Part shown: positions 1 through 12,283 of the stretch, one piece after another
Numbering within the stretch: the first letter of the stretch is position 1
How the letters are laid out: every line of letters starts with the position of its first letter
From: Oscarella lobularis
Taxonomy: Eukaryota > Porifera > Homoscleromorpha > Homosclerophorida > Oscarellidae
Assembly: GCF_947507565.1 (NCBI RefSeq)
Contig: NC_089191.1
Coordinates: 1,860,001-1,924,000 of the forward strand
Direction: 5' to 3'
Length of the DNA stretch: 64,000 nt
Translations under genes and position numbers: made by a program
The notes under the pieces: generated by a model
What the model was told of the DNA's origin: nothing
The model's input: only the letters and a program-made list of their open reading frames with translations
Database searches by the model: none

Positions 1-3000
1 CCGGGAGAAACGGGTCTTCCGGGCAACCCGGGACACCAGGGAGAAGCGGGCGACAGAGTAAATTTGAATTAGCGAATAAAGTATTAGTTGAATGAGTCGT
101 CTTGGATAGGGTTTTCCGGGTCCTTCCGGTCCTATTGGCTCTCCGGGAGATGCTGGCGAACGGGTGAAGATTCTTTTTGGTTTTCTTGTTGTATTATTGA
201 ATATTTGTCTCGTCTAGGGTTCAACTGGACCTCCAGGTCCGCCTGGATATGCTGGATCGACTGGTCAAAAGGGAGAAACTGGATCGCGTGGTGGAATTGG
301 CGCTCCCGGACCTCAAGGACCGATAGTAAAGAACACTTTTCTTAACCCTTTGATTTTATCTTACTAAAATGCTACGTGTTAGGGTGATGCCGGAAAACCC
401 GGTGAAAGAGGCGATCCCGGCGAGAGAGGCGCTCCTGTATATATTACAATTATTTTTCCACAGTTGTTTTCCACTCACGTTCTTTGCTTTGCAGGGCTCA
501 CCAGGTCCAACGGGACCTCAAGGTCCTGGGGGCTTGAAGGGGCCCATAGTCAGTTCGCGCGCACATTATTCAAGTCGTTTTTCTATATACTTTACTCTTC
601 CAGGGCCCTCCCGGACCGAAAGGCGAAAAGGGTGTGAACGGTCCTCCAGGCCCACCAGTGCGTTCCCTTTATCGCGATTTTCTCCCCCCGCGTTGATTTG
701 ACTTTTGTGGTGTTGTCCTTATAGGGAAAGGATGGCGCTGAAGGAGCGCGCGGCGACGACGGAGGCGCTGGACCGAGGGCAAGTTCTTTCGTCAATATAT
801 CAGATAATTATATTTGCTTCTTTCTCCGTAGGGACTGGCGGGTCAGGCCGGTGACATTGGACCAAAAGGCGAGAAGGGAAGCGAGGTGAGTTTGATTCAG
901 TTTTGAATCTTGGGTCCATTCTGATCTTCTTCGACGTGTAGGGAACTCCCGGAGAGGCGGGAATTCCGGGCAGTAGCGGAGCACCAGGCAAAACGGTCAG
1001 AAATCATATTCTTGGACGTTTGATCTTTGCTCTGTTAATTTCATGCAGGGCAACCCGGGACCGCCTGGGCCGCCAGGACAGGCCGGTGATCAAGGAGAAC
1101 GGGTGATTATAAAGCGGACCTTTTTTGTTCTACTATATGGCCGTATTCTTAGGGACCAACTGCACCAGTTGGGCCGAGAGGAGAAACAGGTTCACCAGGA
1201 GTAGAGGTACGTCCTTTAGGAGAAGAGAGAGGAGACCGATAACGAGCGCTTGTGTTTCCACGCCACCAGGGTCCCAAGGGCGACAGAGGTTCCCCAGGTC
1301 TGGACGGACCACCAGGAACAGACGTGAGTGTCAAATCGATTGCGTGTGTGAATTTTTCATCCCGCATTGGATTTAGGGCTCGTCCGGCGAGCCTGGCGCT
1401 GCAGGAGCGCGGGGCGAGAAAGGAGATAAAGGACCGGCGGGTATGAAGGGACCTTCGGGAGATATCGGACCGAGAGGAAAAAGAGTATATAGAATACTTT
1501 CTCGTTTTATGTTTGTTGAGAGCATTTTTACTTTTTACTAGGGAGAAGAAGGTGCTCGCGGTCCCGAAGGACCTATTGGAATAAAGGGAAGCATGGTAAA
1601 TGTTTTTCTTCCTGTCTGCGTGACGTGTGTTCCAGAAGATGCGATGTATTTTTGTGCAAGGGACGACAAGGCGATTCCGGAAACCCTGGCGTGGACGGAA
1701 CACCTGGAAAACCGGTCAGTATTCGCGAATTTGTAAAAATTTTTACGGTATCAAATTCTCTGTAGGGTCCTCGAGGATCGGAAGGACAAAGGGGACCGCA
1801 GGGACCGTCAGGAAGACCGGGACCTCCTGGAAAGCGAGTAAGCTTGCTTACCAAAGGATGTTCTCCATACAATAATACCGTTTTGAATTTATTTAGGGAC
1901 CTCCTGGACCCCCGGTGAGATTTGTCTATTTTTTGATATTTTAAATTTATCCGCGTTTTTTCTGGCGCAAAGGGACCGCCTGGACCTTCGGTGAGTGTAG
2001 CCCAAATCTGTGCTGTTGTTGCGGGGTGAGACTTTTTGTTTAGGCGTCGGAGACAGGCGCTGGGCAAGGCGCGGGTACATTCAAGGACGGAACCGACCAG
2101 TACTATCTCTCGACAAAGCAAGGCTCGTTCGATCCGTTTGCGCAAGGCGAAAAGAAGGTTTGCTGGACAATGACCGTGAGTGGCTGAATTGGCTTCAAGC
2201 CTTGTTTTTTAGAACATTGAAGATTTTCCGCTTGCCGAGCCGAAGAAACCGGACGGAACGAAAGACAATCCAGCGATGAGCTGCAAGGACTTGAAGGCTT
2301 GTTATCCAGATCTAGACGACGGTACACCGAGCTCCGATGAGATAATTCCATGCACGCAATCAACGCTTTCTCTCTCTCTTTCTAGGCTACTATTGGATAG
2401 ATCCCAATGAAGGTTGCTCCTTCGATGCCGTCCACGTTTATTGCGACTTCAGTGCCGGCAATCGGACGTGCGTCAATGCAACGAACGTACGCGTTAGGAT
2501 TCGTTTTCTGCTCTCTTTGCGTGTGCAGCGTTCTTCTTTTTGTTTAGTTTGATTTCATGGGCTCCGTTTCTAAAGACACCTTGGTTAGCGACGTGAGCGG
2601 CGAAAAGGTAGGAAAAGAGAAGGGTATCTCCAGCAGCGCCACTCGAGATTGAATTCTTTTTTTTTTCTTTGCTTGACAGTTCAAATACGATGCCGGCAAA
2701 GTCCAAATGCGTTTCTTGCGAATGCTCAGCGACAGGGGCGTACAGAGTTTCACGTACTCATGCTGCGGCGCGACGCGAGAGGCCAGTTCACTGCCGGGTC
2801 GATTCCGCGGTCACGCATGCGGCGAATTCAAGCCGAGCGCACCGGAGAATGTTGAAGGCACAAAATGTCCGGTGGGTTTGCCGCGCGTTTCCTCGTTCGT
2901 TCAGCGGCGAAAGAAAATTGTATTCTATTCGTTTTAGACGCTACAATACTTGCTGATGGCCGAAGATTTGGATACGCTACCTTTGCCGGTTGTTGACTTT

Positions 3001-3060
3001 GCACCACCGAACGATTGCCGTGGCATAAAGATAGACGTTGGACGAGTGTGTTTCGCTTAA
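1..3060 (+). CDS. Fibrillar collagen, 3' part (triple helix end plus C-propeptide)
   Basis: Structural extracellular-matrix protein; the 5' end lies outside the window. I see exons at 1-57, 110-163, 218-325, 383-436, 495-548, 604-657, 725-778, 832-885, 942-995, 1049-1102, 1153-1206, 1270-1323, 1377-1484, 1542-1595, 1661-1714, 1766-1837, 1897-1914 and 1973-1990, all phase 0 and starting on Gly. Most are 54 bp, with two of 108, one of 72 and two of 18. Non-helical exons follow from 2044, then 2213-2321, 2386-2486, 2548-2607, 2680-2871 and 2938-3060 (TAA). They encode the fibrillar-collagen C-terminal (COLFI) domain: a DGTKDNPA..C motif, [20 protein letters not shown] and a final DVGRVCFA. Introns are about 40-70 bp. 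The 725-778 exon is followed by GC-AAGT rather than GT. The 2158 junction is ambiguous: a donor at 2158 or 18 nt later at GTGAGT, both in frame. Confidence 0.95.
779..831 (+). other. GC-AG intron in the collagen gene
   Basis: The 54-bp exon 725-778 ends exactly where its Gly-X-Y register demands, but the next bases are GCAAGT instead of GT. The acceptor TAG at 829-831 precedes the next exon. This is a classic minor GC-AG donor with an otherwise strong consensus. Confidence 0.8.
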
Positions 3061-3230
3061 TTAATTAAATAATTAATTAACCTTGTCAGCTAGCGGGGAG
3101 AGTGGTTTTGGCAGATATTGAGTTTGCCCAATTATTTACATATTGTCAATAGAAGTGCTACTAGACTAGTAACCTAAAAATCACTCCGGACTTTTTTCAG
3201 TCGAAAGTCTTGTAAAGTATACTAGTAGGA
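3061..3230. other. Collagen 3' flank
   Basis: A+T-rich sequence with repeated TTAATTAA steps directly after the collagen stop, likely 3' UTR and intergenic. Sequence shared with the inverted right arm begins just after this block, so this is about where the left arm of the duplication ends. No ORF is supported here. Confidence 0.5.
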
Positions 3231-3524
3231 GCTTCATCGTTTGCGGAGTCTTGCTTCAGGGCTTTCGAACGTTCGATCTTGCGGCAAAAGAGCGCCGCAA
3301 GACTGAAGCAAAAGCAACAGTCCGCGAAAGTCGACTCGTCTAATACGGGCTTTGAGAACCCCGTACTCGATTAGTTCTGGACGCCGATTTCACTCGATTC
3401 ATACGCCGATCTGAACGTAGATGGCACGCAGATTGAAGGTCTGTCAAAGTATTTTTATTGCTGCGACTGCGTGTCTGCAGTCGGCTATTTTGTTGTAAAA
3501 ATCAAGGCAAAGTCTTTTTTTTAG

Positions 3525-6500
3525 ATGTCTACGAGAGAGCAGCGACTCATTTACGTGTTGGCCTTCAGTGTCGTGGAAAAGCGTATGCCTCTCGAAGCGG
3601 CAGCCATTGTTGAATACTTGCGACGGAGAGGCGTTCATGGGGTAAATGTCGAGAGAGGGGCCTCTTCTCGACCTGTCAACGGCGGCGAGGAGAGAGTGGG
3701 AGATGCCGTCACCATGCTTAAATCACTTTTTGAGTTGCTTTCTACGAGCAATGATAGTCGAAAGGAGCACTTCTCCGTATTTTGCTCGGCTCTTCGTCAG
3801 AATAATCCTCACGTTTGGGAAACGTGCCTTGTGCGTTTCACAGGTAAGCAAATAATTGTATTCTTCTTAGTATGATGTGTTGAATTTTTACTGATGAAGA
3901 TCTGAACGACGGAGAGTTGGACTCTATGTGCCAAGGAATGGCACGTGATCCATTTAGTTACGCTGAAGACAGTACGCATTGAAACGTCTTCGTTTATTTT
4001 CACGTCTATGGCTTCTCTTGTAGTTACCCCCTGCAGTGATGTTCAATCAGAAGTTGATATGAAAGGCGTGTCTTCTCGCAAAAGTACGTGCTGTGAATCG
4101 ATAATGGAGTTTGATAGTTTGATCGGTATTCTAAGGCTTCTTTCGTTTGGATGATCTGCCAACTGACGAAATAGAAGTAATTCATTGTCAATGTTTGGAA
4201 TCAAAGAGGACAGATGGAGCACGTGTTGGTGGTATAAGTTATAACTTATCAGATTCGTTTAAATATAGTGTATATCTGATCTAAGGGTGCAAACGGAAAA
4301 ATCTGTGCGTTCAAGAGGCCGGCAGAAGTCCACGGAAGGTGCAAAAATGTGTTCAACTGCCTAAGAAAAGACAATTTGAAGCAGACGTTTCACGAGCTAT
4401 GCTTCATTCTTCCTCGCAGTCAGGCAAGATTTTACGACCTTGTTTCTGTTCTCTGACAGGAGATGTACTGTAGGAAAACTGGATTGCAAACGTCTTCTTT
4501 GGAGAATATTGGACAATAAAAAAGAGAGGAAACACTTGCGGAATATTGCCAAGGCTAAGAGTCATTTGCATTTAGACTCACGTGAGTGAAAATTAGACCT
4601 GTCAGAAAGCAGTGAAGTTTATTTTAGGCGTTGCAACGAATGCAAGCCATGATTCATTGGAGTTTGAGAAGCGTCTCTACGAATTTTGCTGTGAAGAGAT
4701 TGGCCAATATTGGCTTCCTCTCGGGCTTCGCCTTGGCTCGTCCCTGGTCGAGCTAAGGGCTATAGGAAACGAATTTGATCGTTATGGTGACAGCTACAAG
4801 GCCTTAGCTGTCGTAAGAAAACACATGGCTGACCACGACGGTGATGCGACATTCAGCAAAATTCGAGCTATCCTCCTCGAAGTAAAACGAAGTAGCGCTA
4901 ATTATGCTGAGACCATAAAAATTCTCTCAAGTACGTGCCCATTTTGGAAGCATTTCTTCTGGCTTTATTGTCTTTTAGGTGTACCACAGACACCTCGACA
5001 ATTTTTACGGTCGTGTTTCGGAATTGGAGGCAATACAGCGTTTCTTCTGGGGCAGCCAAACCACGGAAAGTCACTTGTGCCCTATCTCTCACAAGTTACA
5101 GGTAATATTCTCCTTTATAAAGGAATTTTACTATCATGTGCTAGTATAGTTTATCTGCGGAATTGGTGGAGTTGGAAAAACACATCTTGCTATGCAATAT
5201 GCTAACTGCCAAGAAAAAGCGTATCACCCTGGTTTAGTTTGCATCAATGCCGAGTCTCCCATGACAATGGAAGCTTCTTTGCGCGAATATGTGGGAATCT
5301 TTTTTAGTTGCAATGCTAAATTTAATGAAAACGTTGTTGTGTTATAGTTTTTGTTGGAAAGGGCCAGGGGTGAGGGAAACCTCGATATGACAGGCGGAGC
5401 AACTCTTCGGCAGTTATTTTCGATATTTTATGAAAGAGCCAAGCAGAGCAATCGATTACTGATTGTGTTGGACAATGCTGACGAACTCGACACCATTGCA
5501 GATTTTCTTCCCCCATCTTCCGTTGCTTGTCATGTCTTGATTACAACTCGAACGACAGGACAAAATGAGGTTTTTCAAAGAAAGAACTCAGCTGTTCTAG
5601 TTCTTGAGACGCTTGACGAATCAGCTGCTGTCTCAGCTCTGATCGGGTTATCAGGCAAAACTAAAGAGGAGTTGTCTCGCACTGAACTTTATGCTGTGCG
5701 AAAGATTGCTATTGAGGCACCTGTTGAGGGACTTCCCATCGCTCTTAGTCATGCTGGCTCATATATACAACGTCACGACAGTGTCACTTTTACAGTTTAT
5801 TGGGAGAAACTCGTTGAAGAGAAGCGTCAACTCGAAGCGGCTTCGTTGAATTTACATACTTTTCTTCGCTATTTTCGACTCTCGCACATTGAAGATGTTT
5901 TGCTACGCATTGGCATCACAACTCCAGCCGCCTTGCTTCGTTTAAAGATTGAACGTCTTGAAATAAACTTCTTTGACAGACAATCTCTCACCAATGCCAT
6001 TGAAACACTGAACACTAGGCGCCACGCTTTCCTTACTTGGGAGATGGATATATCAGACATTGAAAAGAATTATCCGTCTGCGTATTCCGTTCTTGCGTGC
6101 TGCTCCGTTATGCTTCCCAAATCAATTCCGCAAGAGGTGATTTCTGCCGCACTTTCGACAATTCATGGCAACTCGAGGCCTCTGCGACTCGTCGAAAGTC
6201 TCAGCGCCTTGAAAAAGTACACACTATTAAAGCGAGACGAATTCAACGACGGAAGCGAAGTTTACAACTTGCACCATCTCGTTCACCGCAGCATTTTCGA
6301 AAGATTGAGAGCAAACAAAGAGGCATTGGAGTACGTGCTCGTAACCGTAGGAGACGTGATGCTAAGCTTGATGAGCAGTTGCAAGTTACCGTACGCCGGT
6401 GAGCGTAGTAGAATACATCCTCATTACTGTTCGGTGGTGAAGAGTATGATTGCTCTGCGAATGATTCCTAGCAACACTCGTCACATTCGTCTCGCTCTTA

Positions 6501-8346
6501 ATCTTAACTTTGGATTTGGCGAATATGGAATTGTGAAGGAGTTGTCTTTGATGCTAATTGCCAACGTCAACGAAATTCCATATGTGTCGGAAAGAGAAGA
6601 AAGTGAAATCGTGCGTTATTGTATGTCTCGGTGTTGAAAATGCCACTGGCGTTCTTATTCTTAAGGCGATATTTAGGTTACATATTACTGAGCTCTGTAG
6701 CTGCCTTCCAAGATGATCATACCGAAGGCAAGAAACATTTCTTTAAAGCGTTCGAAAAGAGAAGCATTGAAGATTTTACGGAGAACGAACTGGCTTCACT
6801 GCCTGATGGCGAGTGTTCTCTTATAGTTCTCAATGCTTTTTTAGGCGATTTTTCTAGGTGTAGTCGTTGCGGCAGCGCATTATGCAACCCGTCGAGACGC
6901 TGATACTATATTTAACAAAATGTCTAAGATAGAGAGACATAGAGTTGGGCTGATAAACAGTAAAAAGCACTCCTGTTTTGTTTCTATCATGTCTGCATGT
7001 TATTGTATCTATAGCGTTTTATCATATGGCAGTCGCATTCTTTCAAAGTGGTAAACTTGAAAAGTACCAAGACCTTCAAAGAGTTTTCGTCTCGTTTTCG
7101 ACTTCGCGCTCTGAACCTGCAGTAAAACTTACAGGTACAATGTAAGCATTCAAAATCCTGTTGGCTGTTTGGAGGCGCTTTTTGTAGGACTTCTTTGCCT
7201 TGCTTTCTGCATGGTATATGAGAGCAAGTATCAAGAGGCTCTTGACTACTTTAGGCAACTTATTGAATTTTATGAAGCGTTTGGCTCATATTTATCGCCA
7301 CTATCTAAAGAGATGACGGGTATGTTTTGCGTGAGTGTTAGCGTACATTGCTTGATGATTTGTGATCAGTAAATGTACGCGTGACGGCTTTTCACTGCTG
7401 CGAACGGACACGCCAATATGAACTTGGACACGAACTATTGCAGAAAGGATTGGATGAAGTTAGAGCCAGTTTATCGGCTGACGACTTTTTTTCAATTAAT
7501 TGTATGTAAATGAAAGTATATTATTAGTATCTTTCTTTGAGTTAGTTTTCTAGATCATACGATGTACGGGTACAGTCTGTATTTGCTTGGTAAGTTCACC
7601 GAGGCTGTCACTCAAATGAGGCAATGCCTCGCGGCGTGTCCTCGGTCAAGGGAAGATGAACCATTTCTAGTGAGAAGTAATTTCTTGAAAAAATATGTTT
7701 CTTTTTTAAGAATTTCTTTTCTCTAAGACGTTACGTACATTTGTATGTCACTGATTGAACTCGGAAAACGTGACGAAGTAGTTCAAACTTTGCATCAGTT
7801 TGAACATGTTTTACAAAATTTTGCTCTTGATTGCGACGACACTTTAATGAGCGCTGAGGGTAATAGACCTTTTGCTGAATTTTAATTTTAGTTTTTGGTT
7901 TACCATTGTTTTATGCAGATTGTATCTATTTGTCGGAGGTTTATGCTGCGATGGAGAAGTGGAACGAAGCTGTAGTTCTACTAAAGAACAGATTATCCAT
8001 GTACGCAAAATTCGGAACGCCACCTAGCTCTACAGCTGTTTCAAGTAAATCGGAATTTTTCGCTATACTTTTTGCTGAGAGTAAATACAGTGTCTGCTCT
8101 TCTGGCACTGTACCTGCAAAAGATGGGGTTAATTGAGGAAGCATGCATTTTGACAAAAACGGCACTTCTTCAATACAATCCAAGGCTATTTTCAGATGGC
8201 ATTACATTGTCATTACGTAAGCATTCTTCTGCACAGCAGTAGAGTACCTATAATTTTTTTCAGTTATTAGAGTACAATCAGAGTCTGCCCAAGAGTTTAG
8301 GAAAAGGCGGCGACTCTATTCTATGAAAGGCAACTGTGTATATTAA
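3525..8346 (+). pseudogene. CARD-like/Death/NB-ARC/TPR protein gene, left copy (frameshifted)
   Basis: STAND-class (NLR/APAF-like) signalling ATPase gene of about 18 exons. In order: a CARD-like fold (3525-3843), short linker exons near 3900-3970, 4024-4082, 4133-4230 and 4440-4590, a Death domain (about 4628-4931), the NB-ARC start (4980-5101), the Walker A exon (5147-5291, GIGGVGKTHLA), the main NB-ARC exon (5348-6617: LIVLDNADE Walker B, LITTR sensor, EGLPIAL GxP motif, LHHLV MHD-like) and a chain of TPR-type exons (about 6677-8346). Compared with the right copy there are five T instead of four at 5002-5006. This shifts the frame before the P-loop, so the full protein cannot be made unless splicing bypasses it. 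A linker exon also lost 18 nt in frame. The copy may be a pseudogene or carry a sequence error. Gene structure is visible; function is inferred from the family. Confidence 0.75.
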
Positions 8347-9231
8347 CGTGGAAAAGACGTTCGCTTAATTAATAATCGAGGCTAGGTTTTTGTCGCGACG
8401 TTTAATTAATCTCTTTGTCAGATACATGCTTTGCTGTAACCAATGGCAAGAGAATCGCTTTCTTTGCTAATTTAATTAATTCTCATTTTCTCTCGACAAT
8501 ATAGATAGCATGGCAATATTTTTATCAAAGTAACTTGTATTATTTGAATCATAATTTAATATTAATTTGTATTTAGGTTTCTCTTTTGGATTCCTCTCCA
8601 AATTGAGTATGTCAATCATACGTACGACGAAACAGAAGATTACCTCAGCTCGGGAGAATACGGAGTAGTTATCAGTATGTCTCTCAGACGGGGTGAAGAA
8701 GCAAGCGCATAGGGGCGATGAAGAGCAAACGGTCGCGGTCTAAGTTTTCAAGAAGAGAAAATAAGTGAATTTTATTCTTCTTACCGGTAAGATTTATTTC
8801 TTCCCTGAAAGAGAATACGTAATGTGTAAGACACGTTCAAGATAATTGGACTGTGCATGCACCGACGCTGAACGCGACGCTCTATCAACGGCGTTAGTAA
8901 GAGAAGGCAACTTGCACGAGCTCTTTGCTGTCTTCTGGACTGCAGGGGAGAATTTCGACTAGTTGCCACGCGAATTGCAATTGCCATGGCCCATCTCCAT
9001 TACAATTGTCCTCTTATAATCATTCACTACGACATAAAATGTATGGTCAAAAAAATTCTTTTTTTTCTTATAAGCGCCACGATCCTTTCTGTGAGAGAGA
9101 AGGCCGTCACAAGGGCGAAGATGATTTTCTAATGTGCAAAGGAAATGAACCAAACTATTGCAGTAATTCGTAAATAATGTAGTAGCACTAAAACAAATTG
9201 GAGCATGCACAAACAAACGAATTCTTTCTTT
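8347..9231. other. Intergenic block between NB-ARC and KLHL genes (left arm)
   Basis: A+T-rich sequence with several TTAATTAA steps. It matches the inverted 35.9-36.75 kb block of the right arm, including an AGAAGAGAAAATAAGTGA stretch and the ACCGGTAAGA motif. It holds the 3' flanks of two convergent genes. No coding exon is supported. Confidence 0.6.
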
Positions 9232-11007
9232 TTAGCACACATTGAAAGTCAGTCGTCTGTCAATTGCCGCGACTCCACACCGCGAGCGCTTCTTCATGAG
9301 ACGAGGACCTTCGACGTATTGCGCTACTTCGGTGCTCATATCATACCAAAAGAACGTTTGCACATCCGAAGCTTCGTGACAAGCGCCTCGCATCACGCCA
9401 CCGACGCTATATACCTTTTCGTTATAAAAGCAGTAAGTATTGTCATAGAACCGACGAAGAGTATCGAGAAAAGGAGGACAATCCCCAAGTTTATAACGAG
9501 TCAGTTGACCGTTACGTACGTCGAGCGTTAAATGTTCAAAAGGCCTACCGGGCCGCGATAAAATTTCTCGACGTAGATGCAGACAGTTACGGTCTGCGCA
9601 CAGAAATTGAAACATGAACTCGTCGTCGTTGTCATCGTAGCCTTGAGAACAGAAAGGGACGTCTAGCCAACGATCTGCAAAGGGATCGTACTTGAAAACA
9701 TCCAAGTTCTCTCCCACCAAACCTATCAGGTTAGAACCGAGAACATAGATATGATCGTTTGATACGAGTGTTCCTTCAACTGAAACAGGCTTCGATAACG
9801 ATTGGAGAGTTGTCCAACTATTTGTCGCCGAATTGTACTGTTCGCATAGCGTGAAGTCATTCTCGCCTATATTGGATCCCATTGCATAGATGCGATTCTC
9901 GTAGACAACAACTCCTTCACCGGTTCGAGTGGACTGCATAGGGGAAACATCTCTCATCCAACAGCCCTCCGTCGAATCATATCGCTCTACGGAACGATTA
10001 CGCCAGCCTCCAATAGCATAGACACTGTTGTCGAGAGTGACAACGCCAGGACTATATCTCGCTTCATTCAACGAAGGAAACTCTTTCCAGACGTTTGATA
10101 GATGATCATAATATTCGACTGTCTTCGTTGCTGTCACGTCGTTTGGAAAGAAGCCTTTCGACTCGGTACTTACGACTCCGCCAACGGCTAAAAGAACTTT
10201 GTTTCCAAGACGACGAGTTGGTCGCGGTTCACTTGACTTCTCAAGTACGAAACGGCGATAAGATTCGTTAGCAGAAACAACGGGATGTGATAGAACAATT
10301 TCCCGTTCTGCAATGAGAGGAAATCGCACGACTTTTGAAAGTTCTTCAAAACGTGATTTCCGATTTTCCTCGTCATATTCAATCCACTGCATGACGACGT
10401 CCCACACGTCTTCCTCTCGACTCACAGCCAATTCATCCGAGGCTAATAATTGAGAGACGATTTCCAGCGAAAGACGTCGAAATTCATCCGTCTTCACCAA
10501 ATCAATAATATGAACAGCAGCAAGTCGAAGTGCTACTGATAGCAACTTCTCGCAATTGTGCTCATAAGCGAACGTCATCCATGTAAGACAATTCGATTTA
10601 TTCACGTGCTTAGCCAACCCCGTGCAGCAATAGTCGACGACATCCTCAAACAGCAGACGATCAGCAGTACAGAAAAGAGTGACGTCATTACCGGAAGTGA
10701 TTGAAATTTTTCCCGTATACGCGAAATCGACGAGGGCCTCCACGGAGGCCGAATCGACGTCGCGAAGGTGAATGCGCTCTTTGGAGCTTTCGTGCATATT
10801 TTTTGTAAACATTGTACGGAAATAGGCGCTCGCCGAAGCGAGCACGAGTCGATGAGCGGGAATTTCGACGCCGTTGTCGAGAACTAAGACGACGTCGATG
10901 AATGCTTTCGACAGACGATCATTTTGAGCAGATCGCAGCATTTCGGACGATCGTTCCGCCTTAGAAAAGGACAGGTCGTAGGTTGCTGGCCTCGTGGTGA
11001 AATCCAT
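9232..11007 (-). CDS. BTB-BACK-Kelch protein (KLHL-type), copy 1
   Basis: Likely a cullin-3 E3 ligase substrate adaptor. It is a single uninterrupted ORF of 591 codons; I start at the first ATG (11007), because the longer frame begins with GTG. The BTB domain covers about residues 35-145 (FIDVVLVLDNGVEIPAHRLVL, typical BTB core), followed by BACK (about 150-270, with DVVMQWIEYD) and kelch repeats from about residue 275 (LAVGG, YAIGG, YAMGS, YVLGS, YSVGG blades). The absence of introns contrasts with intron-rich neighbours. Two close paralogues lie at 22464 and 34100, sharing upstream and downstream flanks, so the copies arose by DNA duplication and not by separate retroposition. A CRE palindrome lies upstream at 11149. 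Confidence 0.92.
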   Translation of the reverse strand: MDFTTRPATYDLSFSKAERSSEMLRSAQNDRLSKAFIDVVLVLDNGVEIPAHRLVLASASAYFRTMFTKNMHESSKERIHLRDVDSASVEALVDFAYTGKISITSGNDVTLFCTADRLLFEDVVDYCCTGLAKHVNKSNCLTWMTFAYEHNCEKLLSVALRLAAVHIIDLVKTDEFRRLSLEIVSQLLASDELAVSREEDVWDVVMQWIEYDEENRKSRFEELSKVVRFPLIAEREIVLSHPVVSANESYRRFVLEKSSEPRPTRRLGNKVLLAVGGVVSTESKGFFPNDVTATKTVEYYDHLSNVWKEFPSLNEARYSPGVVTLDNSVYAIGGWRNRSVERYDSTEGCWMRDVSPMQSTRTGEGVVVYENRIYAMGSNIGENDFTLCEQYNSATNSWTTLQSLSKPVSVEGTLVSNDHIYVLGSNLIGLVGENLDVFKYDPFADRWLDVPFCSQGYDDNDDEFMFQFLCADRNCLHLRREILSRPGRPFEHLTLDVRNGQLTRYKLGDCPPFLDTLRRFYDNTYCFYNEKVYSVGGVMRGACHEASDVQTFFWYDMSTEVAQYVEGPRLMKKRSRCGVAAIDRRLTFNVC

Positions 11008-12283
11008 GCTCTGCACGTGGCGCTTCACGTGGCTCGAGAGCGATCCCGTATAATGAAGCTAAATGATTCTGGTCCGATTGCTCATTCGCCTAGAGCTTGC
11101 GACAATGCGTTATCCAAGTCGACTAGTGACTTCAGCTAGTGTCGGATGTGACGTCATGGATTCGTTCGACGGTTCCCAGACTCGCCTTCGTTTTGTGGCA
11201 TTTTGTTGGACGTTGAAGAGCTGCAAATCGCTCTCCCTGTCCTTTAGGTCGAATAGGATCCAAACGAGCGTCAATTCGGTATGGAATCGCGAAAGATCAC
11301 CGTACGAAGCGATTCTTCGCGAACAAGTGACATTGTCCACAACTAATCAGGCCAATATGCCGACGCAGCGGCAGATGCGACCGAAGAAGTTCAAAGAGCG
11401 ACGACGACGAGGGTGAGATGGAAAAGGGGCCCCTTTCCCGGATCCTCGCTCTTCTAGGTCATACAGTACGAGCCGTAAATCTTTGGGAGTTTTGCCGATA
11501 AAATAAGTTCTCAAAAAAATTAATTTTTTCTTGGATAAAAAGTTCTAGAGGATTTCATTGGCTATCGCAGGCACTAATGAATAGAACCGGCTTCCGAAAA
11601 AAAAGAATGTCGCACCGTTGGATCAACCTAATGAAAATATTAATCAACATTTTTATTAGTGTACGTTCTTGAAGAATTACGTATCACCTCATGTGTCTAT
11701 CTTATAGGACAGCGTTTGCCGGATCCAGCGTGTACCAATCACGTTTCCGTGAAAGGGCTCGTCGAAAGTACTCTCCAAACGGCCATCTTTGTGTGGTAAG
11801 TGCTAATTAATTATAGCACGAAAAATTACAGCATCTACAGTTTCACACTCACAGTCTTTGAGTTGAGATAATCCTACCGAGGCTACGGAACATGTGGCAA
11901 TGAACTTTTTGCTCTGTTAGGGGCCTCATTAGGCTCCCAAATGACGTCACGGCTGCAGAACGGAGAATTTTTAAATAAGATATGGTACACGAACACGTGT
12001 TGGCACAATTTCGAAATATCTTTTTTATTCTAACTGAAGTGTGGGCGCTTTTGTTTGAAACAGGTCCTGAAATTGTGTTTGGACTTTTTGATGACGTCAC
12101 CGTGATATTGCTCTCCCATCAATACGCTTAGGTAGGAGGAATGTAGAGTACTCATATCAGCCAGAAGAGAAGACCGCCGTGTTTTATAGTCTATGAAAAT
12201 GATGGCTTGTCTCAACGTTGGTCTCTCAGCAGTCGAGGTAGACGTCTACGCATTTCTTACGTCTATTCTTATCCTTATCTTTA
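11008..12283. other. 5' flank of KLHL copy 1
   Basis: Homologous, inverted, to 32.6-34.1 kb, and in part to 21.84-22.46 kb. A GGGGCCCC-centred stretch near 11428, shared by all three loci, may be promoter-proximal. Small ORFs here (for example 11849-12100 -) have diverged counterparts in the right arm but show no coding conservation that I would trust. Confidence 0.5.
11149..11156. promoter_or_regulatory. CRE palindrome upstream of KLHL copy 1
   Basis: An exact TGACGTCA about 140 bp upstream of the KLHL start. The same octamer lies at comparable places upstream of the other two KLHL copies, within a duplicated 5' region. CREB/ATF binding is inferred from the motif only. Confidence 0.45.

Larger units (their letters stand above)
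3231..12283. repeat. Left arm of a large inverted duplication
   Basis: The NB-ARC/TPR gene, the intergenic block, the KLHL gene and its upstream region recur in the same order, inverted, at about 32.6-41.9 kb. Paired landmarks add to a nearly constant sum: 3525+41569, 8346+36757 and 9232+35866 are all about 45,100, so the arms are almost collinear with few net indels. The spacer is about 20 kb. Confidence 0.9.

Noticed and set aside
369-1703. Long open frames overlapping the collagen on both strands
   Set aside because: Shadows of the Gly-X-Y exons; G+C-rich repeats keep other frames open.
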